NCBI RefSeq assembly: GCF_000003195.3
Contig: NC_012873.2
Location: 22,222,347-22,286,346 of the forward strand
Source: Sorghum bicolor
Taxonomy: Eukaryota > Streptophyta > Magnoliopsida > Poales > Poaceae
Length of the DNA: 64,000 nt
Direction of reading: 5' to 3'
Shown: positions 30,659 through 42,510 of the stretch, in pieces
Numbering within the stretch: the stretch's first letter is position 1
How the letters are laid out: each line of letters opens with the position of its first letter
The notes under the pieces: generated by a model
What the model was told of the DNA's origin: nothing
The model's input: the letters and a program-made list of their open reading frames with translations, nothing else
Database searches by the model: none
Translations under genes and position numbers: made by a program

Positions 30659-33600
30659 TGTGGCAGAACCTCCTAAGTGTTTGGGTCCACCGACACCTAT
30701 CATTGTCCTAAGGACCTCTGATGGTGATGTCGGGGATCCTTCCACTTTAGAAGCCCGATGAGCATCCCAGGACGCCCATTCCACCGCTACCTGAGGCGTA
30801 TTAACCAAGCTCGTCCTGACCACTAGCAATGGTCAATTAACGAGAACTTCTTATTCTCGCCCTTACAGGATAGCGAGTGGCCACCTTAACACCAGGATCA
30901 TTCGTTGCGAAGACATTGCAGTACCACAAATGAGATATAACCAAAATAGCATTTTGGAGTAAAATAGCGGAAGCATTTCATAACTTAATTTACAAAAGTA
31001 GTTCTTCCAAGTAGTAAAGTGTTATTACAAGCCAGGTCCAGTGGAGCAACTTAAACTTTAGTACACATATTATAAATTTATAGACCCTGCCCATGGGTCA
31101 CACTTACTCCTCTTCGTAGTCAACTTCAACGACGGTCACACAACAGGGTCCGAAACAAGTCAGCTCCTGAGCTTCACCTGCAACAAGGGTTATAAAACCC
31201 TGAGTACGGGAGTACTCAACAAGACTTACCCGGCAGAAAAAGAGGAGAACTTACGAATGCAGGCTTAGGGTAGACAAGGAGTGGCTGAGCAAGGAGCCAA
31301 ATTATTTTGCTAAAAAGCTTACTAATAGTGCGTCCTTACTTTCAAGTTTTACCCACGAATTCCTCTCCTCAAGAGGCCGAGGAGTTCGAGGACAGTCTAT
31401 CTAGTTGCTTCTCACAGACAAGTCTGTAAGTTCCTAGTCCTTAATCAAAGTATTATCCATCCAACGGCCATAGCTTCATGTCACTCTGAGTCCGGGAATT
31501 GGGATCCGAACCTCATGAGACATTTTCCCCTTTTTCATTTTACCACTTAGTTGTATCTTTAACTACGACGAGGGTCGAAGGAATTGAGTATCCCAATCGG
31601 GGAGCAACGACGATTCGAATCGCTTAGCAATCCAGCTGGAGTTCCTAACCACCCGACATATGTAGAACTAAATCTTGCATATGTCAACCCAAATCTAGCT
31701 CTCCCCAAATTTGACCGGGTTCGCGGCACCCGAGAGCACAGTACCCCACCATCCAGCCCATTTGCTAGGAGGGTACACGCTACTCTCACCATCGCTCCAT
31801 GCCCAGTGCGCGAGTAGCCGTTCGCGTCGAGGGATCACAAGACCAGGCTTACCGAGGGCAAGTGGCTAGTACTATAAATTCTCAACCTAGCAGGCCATCA
31901 ACAGAAAGGTCCTTAATCAACATAGTTGGAGACACTACTTTAAGACTCCATTCTTAAAGCATGTCCACCGACCGGTCTCAAGTTGAAACATCATTGACCA
32001 TAAGGTATTCCACAACAACCCTTCAAACTTTCTTATTGAAAACCTATCTAGTAGGAGGGCTAAGCATCACTGCACAATTTTAAAATAAAACAGGTGCCAA
32101 GGACAAGGTATCAAATATCAAGGTAGTAAATGCAACAAGTAGGTTAACCCAATTCTCAACTATGTAATGCAGCATTTTCAATTCATATGTGATAAAAGAT
32201 TTAAAACATTCATGGAGGGGTTAATGCATCCGGGCCTAGCTTGCCTTGGTTGCAGAGCTGAGAGGGTTCCTCGGAGACTAACCAACCTTGGGATGCGTTT
32301 CAACAGTCGCTCCTTCGGTCACGTGCACTATACGCAAAATGATGAATGATCATGATATGCATATGGCAAATATTTAAGAAGGACCGAGTTGAGTACAACT
32401 TTCCTTCTCAGTGCAAGGACGGTTAAACAGTAATTAAAGTTGTTTATCATTTTAGTGTTTTTACCCAAGAGGTTGCATCCGAAAATTAAGATTTCTCTAA
32501 ATTCATAATTACCATTAATTAACGAATTATTAATCCTTTTTATCTTAATTAACTCTTATTTGAGTATTAATGACCGTAATTAAGCATTAATATCAAACAA
32601 TAATTAAGTGCCAAAGGTCATTAAGGTTAATGACCTTATGTCATCATACAATCCCAAAATCACTCAAATCCTAATTTGAGAGACTAAGCTAATCATTACT
32701 TAACTATTTTGGACTTATTGCTAAATTATTAATTAAGGGTATAACAAAATTTTATACAAACATTATCCAAATGCGACCAAATTTTGTGTGAAGCCAGGGA
32801 ATAATATTCAGAGGCCTCTCACAAATTTTGGTGATTTTTGGACATACCCATAAATTATTAAAATTCATGAAAGTTTTATTTACTAATTAAAAGATACAAT
32901 TTTCATACATATGTAAATTATCAGAAAAGGAAATCTAGCATTTTTCCTTTGTTCTACTCACTGCATAGAACATAACCTAATATTTTCACTATTTTTGGAC
33001 CAGCATAGAATTTTCTACACAAATTCAAATATAAATCAATTTTAAACAAAAAGAAAAAGAGAAAGCAGCACTGTGCTAATGCGGCCGGCCCTCTTGGCCT
33101 CGGTCCAAGTCGGCCCGAGTGCTTCCCGCGTCACGCGCGGGCACCCCCCCTCTCACGCGGTGACTGATGGGCGGGTCCCGCCCGTCAGCTCCGTCTTCTT
33201 CCTCGCGCCCCGATCGGTGGGATCGACTCTGCCCCGCCCTTCGCCGGTAAGGTGCCTCCCTAGGGAGAACTTGGCATCCAGCTCGTGCTCCACGCTCCTG
33301 CGCAGCGTTCCCCTCCCCCGGTAGACGTTCTACCACTCTCCGATGGCTCCGACCATGGCCGTGGCGGACACCGATGCTGGTCGACGCGGCAACAGCTCCT
33401 AGGACCCGATAGAGCATAAGAGGGAGGGTTTGGGAGTATTAGAGGCTCACCGCGATCTTGAGGAGCTACTCAGAAGCTACGGAGAGGTCGAGATGAGCGT
33501 TGGCCACGGTGAGGCACTCACGGCAGCGCTTCGGCCGGGTTTGGAGAAGAACCACTCGGTTGGGGGCTACAAGAGGCTAGAGCTTGCGCTAGGGGGCGCA

Positions 33601-34602
33601 AACTGTTGCTGGGTTCTTGGCGAAGCTGCTGGGGGGATCTGGTAGCTTGGAAGGGAACAAGGGAGATGAATTTTGTGGGCGAAGAAGTTCACCGGCGTCA
33701 GGTGCGAGAGAGGCAGGCAGACACAGGCAGGCAGGAAGCTGCGTGCTCGCACGCATGCACGCGGCGCTGCACGCGCGGCAGCCACGCTGGACAGGGGCGC
33801 CGTGATCTCTATCGGATCACTATAGCAAGCTCTATCCTCCCCCTTTCTGTCTTTTTGCGAAATTCATCCAAAATTTGAACTGAAGTCAAAATTTAGTTAA
33901 AACAAAAGTTGTGAAGCATAAAATTCCCTACAACACCTCCTTAAGGCTCAAATTCAAATTCTGAAAGGAACCAAGTGAATTTAACCAAAACAGTTTGAAA
34001 TTCAAATTCACATTTGAGGGAAATTCCAATCTTGAATTTGACCAGAACAGAAATGCAAAAATTACTTTCGATTTTCCATAACAACTTGAAACATCCCAAC
34101 ACGAAAGTTGTTCAACTTTTTGAGCTCTACAACTTTCATGTTGGTCACTCTTCGAGATTCCAAATAGATTTTGAATTAGGGATTCAAATTGGAAAAGGGG
34201 ATAATTTTTGGAAATCTGTATTTTCAAAATTACTTTGAATTTTGCATTGAAACTTCAAAAACTCAAAACTCCAAAGTTGTACATCTTGACAAGATCTATA
34301 ACTTTGCTTTTGAACTCAATCTCAAATTTTGCTTGGTTTTTAAATTGTACAAAAGGGGGCAAAACTAGGGTTTGAAAATCAGGGTTTCCCCTCCCTACTT
34401 TCTCGGAAATCTTCAACACTACGGATTTCACAACCACACTAGCTTCAATACACATTGTAAGCACACTTTAATTCCCTAAGCACAAGCAATCAAAGTAAAC
34501 TTGTTTTAAGTTGGTGCATCAAGTTGTGCTTAACCAATATGCTATGCAATGCTCATGATGACATGATCCAGTTTTAGTAACCGTAACATCAGGGATGTTA
34601 CA
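30659..34602 (-). repeat. 3' LTR of element D (3944 bp)
   Basis: Plus-strand edges TGTGGCAGAACC and AGGGATGTTACA. On the minus strand it follows the polypurine tract AAGGAGGAAGGGT at 34603-34615. It contains the paired palindromes at 31611-31639, the hairpin block at 31179-31229, a GC-rich block at about 33070-33800 and AT-rich sequence elsewhere. Two overlapping 77-codon frames near 31559-31817 recur in the other LTR but only because the DNA does. Confidence 0.93.
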
Positions 34603-34792
34603 ACCCTTCCTCCTTAATGAAATCTCGTCCCTGAGATTAAGGCGAGCAATGGAAAAGGAAATTTGTCAAGTTAATTCATTATTAACCTTTTCATAAGACT
34701 AGAGGTTGGGGAAGAATACTTCATTATAAACATATATGTACATTAAGTACATGGTTTTAGCTACCCTTTTTCCCTCTAAAGCACACTTCTTT

Positions 34793-35404
34793 CTATTGGG
34801 TGTTAGATTGAAGAAAAGCATGAAACTCTGGAAAATTCTCCATTAGATAATCCTCAGATTCCCATGTGGCTTCCTCTTTAGAGTGCTGACTCCATTGCAC
34901 CTTGTACCATTTAGTAGTTGTTCTTCGAGTAACTCTATCCTTTCGATACAATACCCGAATAGGATATTATGCATAAGTCAGATCCGGTTCAAGTTCCACA
35001 TCTTCAATATCTTGAACCTGGTCTTGTACTCGAAGACACTTTTTCAATTGAGATACATGAAATACATTGTGTACCCCGGATAATCGTTCTGGCAATTTAA
35101 GGCGGTAAGCTGCCTGTCCACACTGGTCAATGACTGGAAATGGACCAGTGTAGCGAGGTGCTAATTTGCCTTTAACCCCGAAATGATTCACTCCCTTCAT
35201 CGAGGATACTTTCAGATACACATGGTCACCCTTGGCAAATCTCAAGGGTCGACGTCTTCTATTAGCATAGCTCTTCTGTCGGGATTGAGCAACCTTCAAG
35301 TTATTTTGAATTTGTCTAACTTTGTTCTCAGTTTTCTTCACTAAGTCAACCCCAAAGAACCATCTTTCACCTGGCTCAGAACAGTGTAGTGGAGTCCGAC
35401 ATCG
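34793..35404 (-). pseudogene. Integrase C-terminus and chromodomain of element D
   Basis: After the interruption by C the minus-strand frame continues with CRTPLHCSEPGERWFFG, the GPY/F-type module (APRYTGPFPVI), FHVSQLKKCL and then a chromodomain. A TAA in the chromodomain near 34971 cuts it. Downstream codons still read RVTRRTTTKWYKVQWSQHS and ATWESEDYLMENFPEFH up to a stop at 34793, so the domain is complete in sequence but truncated in translation. Confidence 0.88.
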
Positions 35405-35409
35405 ATGGC

Positions 35410-35869
35410 TGTGGGGGTATAAACCCCTATACCCTTACGGTTAGACTTCGGCCAAGAAGCTTGGCCCATTACGAGACGAGTTCAAGGCTTGATCCGACAA
35501 CCTGGAGTTTCGCGCAAGGAAACAAGATGGGGAGATCAAGCAGGATTCTAGTCGGTTAGAATAGGAATTGATATCGAATTATCCATGGCAATTGTAACCG
35601 ACTAGGATTAGATTCCAGATCTGTAACCCTGCCCTCCAGACTATATAAGGAGGGGCAAGGGACCCCCCTAGGACATACGATTCTCTCAACACAAATCAAT
35701 ACAACCAGACGCAGGACGTAGGTATTACGCCAACTCGGCGGCCGAACCTGGATAAAAAGCTTGTCCGTGTCTTGCGTCACCATCGAGTTCGTAGTTTGCG
35801 CACCGTCTACCGATAAACTACTACCGTGGGTATACCCCAAGGTAGACTGCCGACCAGCTTTCGTCGACA
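35410..35869 (+). repeat. 5' LTR of element C (460 bp)
   Basis: TGTGGGGGTATAAACCCC to TTTCGTCGACA. Differs from the 3' LTR only at four substitutions (two near the start, two in the middle). Confidence 0.95.
35641..35650 (+). promoter_or_regulatory. TATA box of element C
   Basis: CTATATAAGG in the middle of the LTR; the copy in the 3' LTR is at 47167-47176. Transcription should start about 30 bases downstream. Confidence 0.75.
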
Positions 35870-35870
35870 G

Positions 35871-35888
35871 TGGCGCGCCAGGTAGGGG
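35871..35888 (+). other. Primer binding site of element C (tRNA-Arg type)
   Basis: TGGCGCGCCAGGTAGGGG one base after the LTR; complementary to the 3' end I recall for plant tRNA-Arg (CCU). Confidence 0.8.
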
Positions 35889-35917
35889 GTGTGCGTGCAA
35901 CTTTTCCGGCGAACAAG

Positions 35918-38900
35918 ATGGTCACGATCCCAGCTTCCGCGACCGTGCCTGAAGGCCTCACGTTCACCGTCGGCCAGATCACGTGGACGATGTGCAGCGG
36001 CGGCCTCACGACCACGGTTTCGAAAGAGATCCAGATCCAATCTGAGATCACGCCGTCTCCGACCACACGCGTGACGACACCAAGCGCCCGACCACCGTTC
36101 CCACCCTACAGGGGAAAGAAGATCGACTGCTCGGACCTTCTCCAAGCACTTGATCGCGCTGACTCCAAGCTACTGGAAGTTTCCCAACTAATAGACGGAG
36201 TTCTGCGTCGGCCCGACCAAGCTGCTCCAGCAGATTTTTTCAAATCCCGCCGGCCAACTCGTGTCGCCACACACGAACGGCTGGGAACGTCTCTGACGAT
36301 AACCTCAACACCCTCAGGACGGTCCGTCGAGCTCAAGAAGGAAGATTATCCTTGCGGCCTGAACAACTCGGCCTCTGTTTACTCACAGCACACCCAATCC
36401 GTTTTCAGCAAGGCGGGTTGGTCGCCGACAAGGAACAATCGTCACTACGTCAACATGGTGACAATCCGAGAACTACGGGACGGCCAGGTTTCCAGCACCA
36501 ACTCAAGCACCGGTTCCGTCCCCACCGAGGTTATAAACACCGAAGACGAGGACTACGACCTGGATTTTCCTTCACACCCTCCGGGTTTCAACCGATTCCC
36601 GATATTCCCCCCCCCGGCGAGGGGATATTGTGTTCAATGTCAGCGCCGATGAACCGGTCGTTGATGGAGAAACAGATGACCAGAGGCAACTCCGCGAACA
36701 GCGCAACGCCGATCGCGCCCGACGACGCGCAGACGAGCAACAACAAATGGCACCAAATAATCTCAACGATGCCTTTGACATGGTCGGGGACCAGCCAGTC
36801 TACAAAACGCCAAGCGCCAACGTGGCTGTCGCCATGGCTAACCTAGATCGGCTTCCTGATACCCCCGAATGCCATGGAGTCCGGACCAGCATCCGAGCAC
36901 ACCTGATCGCTGCAATGGGACAGACAGCCACTCTGCTCAAGAGAGTCCAGGACGTCTCTTATACGGAAGCCACCTCCGACCAGACTAATCGTAGCCGGGC
37001 CTCACCCAGCAGGCGTCACCGCAGCCGCTCCCCCGACAACCGTCGAGGGGACTCACGGCGCGACGATGGTGGTCGGGACGCCGACGGTCGCCGCAAGCAG
37101 AACCGCGTACGCGGCCAAGAAGTAAATCAGCACAGGGATCTCCGCCACAACATCCCTCCCAAAGATGCCCGGGACCGCATCAACAGGCGCGCCGCAGAGA
37201 GAGCAGTCCACGAAAACCTGCGCCGCATCGAGTACGATGCAACGCACTGTCCTCCGGGCCTAAGACAGTTCTCCTCACACCTCCGCCAGGTCGTGTGGCC
37301 CCGCAATTTCAAGCTCGAAAAACTTAAAAAATACGACGGCAAGGAAAATCCAGAGAACTGGATCACCCTCTATGAAATCGCCGTCCGATCAGCGGCAGGG
37401 GATGAGCACGTCATGGCTAACTACTTCCCCGTAGTCCTCGACCAGGCTGGTCATCAGTGGCTTCTCGGCTTGCCCGAGGACTCCTTCGACTCTTGGGAAG
37501 AGCTACGCCAGGCTTTCATCGACAACTTCATCGCCACATGCGAGCAGCCTGGAAACAAGTATGACCTTGAAAGGATAAGGGACAGGAAGAACGAACCTCT
37601 GCGCGATTACATCCGACGATTCTCGGATATGCGCCTCAAAATCCCGAAGATTTCCCATGACGAGGCTATCTCAGCCTTGATCAAGGGCCTGCATTTCCAC
37701 GAAGCGCTGAGGAACAAGCTGTTGCGTAAACGTCCAACAACGGTAGCAGAGCTCCTCGCCACGGCCAAAAATTACGCTGATGCCGATGACGCAGAAAAAC
37801 TAATCCGAGACGATGCGAGAGGTCCCGACCAGCCTCCCCGGCGAGATGACGGTCGTGGTCGCTACGACAGCAGAAACCACCGCCGCTCCGACAACCGCGA
37901 TCACCGAGAGGGTTGGGATCGGCGGCGCGACAGCCGCGACGACTTCAGAGGAAAGCGCCCTCGCGACTACGACCACGAAGTAAATACGGTCAAACGTCCC
38001 AATGGACGACGGGACTACCAAGAAGACTACAACAAAACATTGAAGGGACCATGCCAACTACATCCAAAGTCCAATCATACCATGGAAGAGTGCCGCGTCC
38101 TCAAAAGTATCTATACACGGCGGGCCGCCCAAGACGACTCCGCCAAGAAAAATAACAAGCGCGACGGACACGACCACGAAGATGAGGACGAGGACCAAGA
38201 TAGGGACCCCCGACACCAGTACGTCAGCCCCACTGACGTGGTCCACTCCATTTTCGGGGGCAAGGTCTCCATTGAATCTAAGCGAGAAAGAAAGCTGTTA
38301 AAGAGGGCTTGCCTCAACATAGACAGCACGGGTGGGCTGATCGCAGACCCAAAATTCCCCCCGTGGTCCCACAGGGAGATCTCGTTCAGCAGGAAGGACC
38401 AGTGGGCTGCTATCCCAGAGCCGGGTCGTTTTCCCCTGATTCTGGACCCTTGCATCAACAGCATCAGATTCGAGCGCGTGCTCGTGGACGGGGGAAGCTC
38501 CATTGACATCCTCTTTCGCAACAGCCTGCCCGCCCTCAAGATATCTCCTGCACAACTAAAACCTTACGACGCCCAATTCTGGGGGGTTTTGCCAGGTCAA
38601 AGTTCAGTGCCTCTCGGACAGATAACATTGCCTGTCCAATTCGGCACACCCGACCACTTCCGGACGGAGTTCATCAACTTCGTAGTCGCGGATTTCGACG
38701 GGACCTATCACGCCATACTGGGCCGACCATCGCTGACAAAGTTCATGGCAGTCCCGCACTACTCATACCTAGTCCTTAAGATGCCCACGGAGAAGGGTGT
38801 CCTAACCGTCAGAGGCAACGTCTACACTGCGTACATCTGCGAAGAAGAAAGCTTCAAGATCACCGAGGCAATCGACCTCTCAATCCGCATGGCAGAAACA

Positions 38901-39059
38901 GCAAACCAAGCCGCACAGCTGCCTCCCGACCAGCTCCGACTACCCGAACAGGCGACAGCCAGGAAGAACTCAAAATCCAAGGAGTACAAAGAAGTGCAGC
39001 TGGTCGAAGGCAGCCCCGAGAAGACAGCCCTCATCGGGGCCAACCTGGATCCAAAATAG
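35918..39059 (+). pseudogene. gag and protease of element C (one homopolymer frameshift)
   Basis: The ATG at 35918, 30 bases after the primer binding site, opens a gag frame that runs to a run of nine C (36607-36615). The rest of the polyprotein is in the next frame, so one base too many in this run breaks it; a sequencing or assembly error in the homopolymer is a real alternative. After it come a coiled, arginine-rich region, the capsid domain (NWITLYEIAVRSA, SWEELRQAFIDNFIATCEQP, YIRRFSDMRLKIPKI), a C/H cluster CQLHPKSNHTMEEC and the protease (VDGGSSIDILFRNSL near 38490, YHAILGRPSLTKFMAV). The frame ends LDPK then TAG at 39057-39059, at the same codon as in B. Confidence 0.9.
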
Positions 39060-42000
39060 GAAGACGCGCTCGTCAGGTTTCTAAGGGACAACGTGAGCGT
39101 TTTCGCATGGAAACCCGCAGACATGCCCGGTGTCCCAAGAAACCTGATCGAGCACTCCTTAAATGTCTCGAAGACCGCAAGACCAATCAAGCAAAAACTG
39201 CGACGGTTCGCTCGTGACAAAAAGGAGGCTATTAGGACAGAAATAACACGGCTTCTAGCAGCCGGATTAATAAAAGAAGTGTATCACCCCGATTGGCTTG
39301 CCAATCCGGTTCTTGTACGCAAAAAGAATAATGAATGGAGAATGTGCGTTGATTACACTGATCTCAATAAACACTGTCCTAAAGATCCTTTTGGTCTCCC
39401 TCGCATCGACGAGGTGGTCGACTCAACGGCCGGATGCGAACTCCTCTCCTTTCTAGACTGCTACTCTGGTTATCACCAGATCTCGCTAAAGGAAGAAGAC
39501 CAGATCAAAACGTCTTTTATTACACCTTACGGCGCATACTGCTACACGACCATGTCTTTCGGACTCAAAAACGCCGGAGCCACTTATCAACGGGCCATCC
39601 AGCAATGCCTCCACGACGAGATTCGCGATGACCTCGTCCAGGCCTATGTAGACGACGTGGTCGTAAAAACAAGGGACGCGAGCACCCTAATCGACAACTT
39701 AGACCGAACTTTCAAGGCGCTCAATAGGTACAAGTGGAAGCTCAACCCCAAGAAGTGCATTTTCGGCGTTCCTTCTGGTCTACTGCTCGGCAACGTCGTC
39801 AGTCGCGACGGCATACGACCAAACCCTTCAAAAGTCAAAGTCGTACTCGACATGCGACCACCGAAGAACGTCAAGGATATTCAGAAGCTAACCGGATGTA
39901 TGGCCGCCCTCAGTCGTTTCATCTCAAGGCTGGGAGAAAAAGGCCTCCCTTTCTTCAAACTATTGAAACCGTCAGAAAAATTTTCTTGGACAGAGGAAGC
40001 CGACGCTGCGTTCACTCAGCTTAAGACCTTCCTCACTTCACCACCTGTCCTCACAGCGCCTCAGCCCAATGAAGACCTACTTCTTTACATTGCCGCAACC
40101 GACAGGGTTGTTTCCACGGCAATAGTGGTCGAGCGAGATGAACCAGGTCACGCCTACAAGGTCCAGAGACCCGTTTACTTCATAAGTGAAGTCTTAAACG
40201 AGTCCAAGGCCAGGTATCCACAAATACAGAAGCTTATATACGCCATTCTGATAACGTCAAGAAAGCTGAAGCACTACTTCGACGGCCATCGAGTCCTGGT
40301 GACAACCAGCTTCCCTCTCGGGGACATCCTGCGCAATAAAGACGCCAATGGCAGAATCGTGAAATGGGCGATGGAATTGTGCCCATTTTCCCTGGAGTTC
40401 CAGAGCCGAACTACGGTCAAGTCTCAGGCCCTGGTCGATTTCATTGCTGAATGGACGGATCTCAATGAGCCTCCCGTTCCCGATGTCTCAGACCACTCGT
40501 CAATGTTCTTTGATGGGTCCTTGAACATCAACGGTGCCGGCGCTGGGATACTGTTCGTATCACCCAACAAGGACAAACTGCGTTACGTCCTTCGGATCCT
40601 TTTTCCGGCGTCAAACAACGTCGCCGAATACGAAGCATGCTTGCATGGCATAAGACTAGCCGTTGAGCTGGGAATCAAGCGACTCTATGTCTATGGCGAC
40701 TCCGCTTTGGTCATCAACCAGCTCAACAAGGAGTAGGACGCAACCCACGAGAAGATGGATCTCTACTGCAAAGAAATTCGCAAATGGGAAACCAACTTCT
40801 ACGGCATAGAGTACATCCACGTGGTCTGGGATAAGAACCAAGCAGCAGATACGTTGTCGAAGTTAGGCTCATCTCGGGCCCAGATCCCGCAGGGTATTTT
40901 CGTCCAGGACATCCACGAGCCGAGGGTAGGCTCCTCCCTGGTCGACAAGCAACCCACCGAGGCAATGCTCATAGACGACGCCACTCCGACAACCGGTGGG
41001 CGTGACTGGCGTACCCCGTTCATCAAATACATATCGGACGGGACAGGCCTTCAGGACAAAACAGAGAACGAGCGCCTCATTCGACGATCAAAGAACTACA
41101 TCCTGGTCGACGGCAAACTCATGCGGAAAAACGCAAGCTCTGAAGTACTGCTCAAGTGCATACCCCAAGATGATGGTATCAAGCTCTTAGAGGACATACA
41201 TGCTGGATCCTGCGGCAATCACGCCGCATCCAGAACGCTGGTCGGAAAGGCTTTCCGAGCAGGTTTTTATTGGCCAACCGCGGTCGGCGACGCAGAAAAA
41301 CTGGTTCGACATTGCGAAGGATGTCAGTTTTTCGCTAAGAGGACCCACGAAATTCAAACCATCCCGTCGTCTTGGCCCTTTGCTTGCTGGGGGCTCGACA
41401 TGATCGGGCCATTTAAACCAGCCCCGGGCAATTTCAAGTTTGTTTTCGTGTTAATCGACAAGTTCTCCAAGTGGATTGAATACATGCCTCTAGTCAAGGC
41501 AACCTCCGAGAAGGCTGTGGAGTTCCTCAATCAAATCATACATAGATTCGGCATCCCGAACAGCATAATCACCGACCTGGGCACTCAGTTTACTGGCACC
41601 ACTTTTTGGGACTTCTGCGATGACAGAGGCATAGTCATAAAATACGTGTCAGTGGCACATCCACGTGCCAACGGTCAAGTTGAACGTGCTAACGGAATGA
41701 TCGTTGACGCCCTAAAGAAAAGGTTGTACACCGAAAACGACAGAGCACCCGGTCGATGGATGATAGAATTGCCGGCAGTGGTCTGGGGCCTCCGAACTCA
41801 GACCAGTCGAAACACAGGGGTGTCTCCCTACTTCATGGTGTACGGTGCAGAGGCGGTCCTGCCTTCTGACATACACTTCGGATCTCCTAGAATCGAACAC
41901 TTCGACCAGGCGACCGCTGACAACGCCAGAGAACTCGAAATCAATTGCATGGAGGAAAAGCGTTTAGATTCTTGTCTCCGAACAGCAAAATATCTCGCGG

Positions 42001-42233
42001 CAGTCAGGCGATACTACAACAGGAACGTCAAGGACCGTTCCTTCGTGGTCGGCGATCTGGTACTTCGATGGAAAACAAGCCAGGAGGGAATGCACAAGCT
42101 ATCCACTCCCTGGGAAGGACCCTTCGTGGTGACCGAGGTCACACGACCTACGTCCTACAGATTGGCATACCCAGACGGAACACGAGTGCCTAACTCTTGG
42201 CACATAGACAAACTGCGACGTTTCTATCCATAA
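39060..42233 (+). pseudogene. pol of element C: reverse transcriptase, two RNase H domains, integrase
   Basis: In frame with gag after the UAG. RT contains [30 protein letters not shown] and YVDD at 39645-39656. The connection/RNase H part is followed by a second, archaeal-type RNase H starting [15 protein letters not shown] near 40503, the mark of the Tat lineage. Integrase has the HHCC domain (HAGSCGNH ... HCEGCQFF), then GLDMIGPF, ITDLGTQFT and ANGQVERAN with all three acidic residues, and a C-terminal GPF-type module; there is no chromodomain. One TAG at 40734-40736, where the context suggests a lost tryptophan, lies inside the second RNase H. Otherwise it is open to 42233. Confidence 0.92.
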
Positions 42234-42510
42234 AGTTTTAATAACTTTCCTTTGTAAGTATCTTATCATTGTTGATAATGAAATTCTCTATTTTTTGCCT
42301 ATACCTTGTCGCACACAGCACTCGGCAAAACTCCTGCAATGGATGCTCTTAACGACTACCAAGACGAATACGGTGACACGTCACTCAGATATTCTTATAG
42401 CGCTCAAAAAAACAGTCATGACAAAAAGCAAACTTCATTACAAACTTTACATACAAAGTTTACAATAAATACCCTGACGGGCAGACACTAGTCTATTCCT
42501 ACAGACTACT
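42234..42510 (+). other. Convergent intergenic stretch between pol and antisense gene of C
   Basis: 277 bases separate the tails of the two convergent genes. The sequence is AT-rich; I see no gene. Both transcripts would have to end here or overlap. Confidence 0.6.

Noticed and set aside
31559..31817. Overlapping 77-codon frames on both strands, repeated at 53507-53765
   Set aside because: They recur because the two LTRs of D are copies; substitutions do not favour either frame and no domain is visible.
40734..40736. Second UAG in pol of C as another programmed readthrough site
   Set aside because: It lies inside the archaeal-type RNase H domain, where the context suggests a mutated tryptophan codon; no counterpart in another element here.
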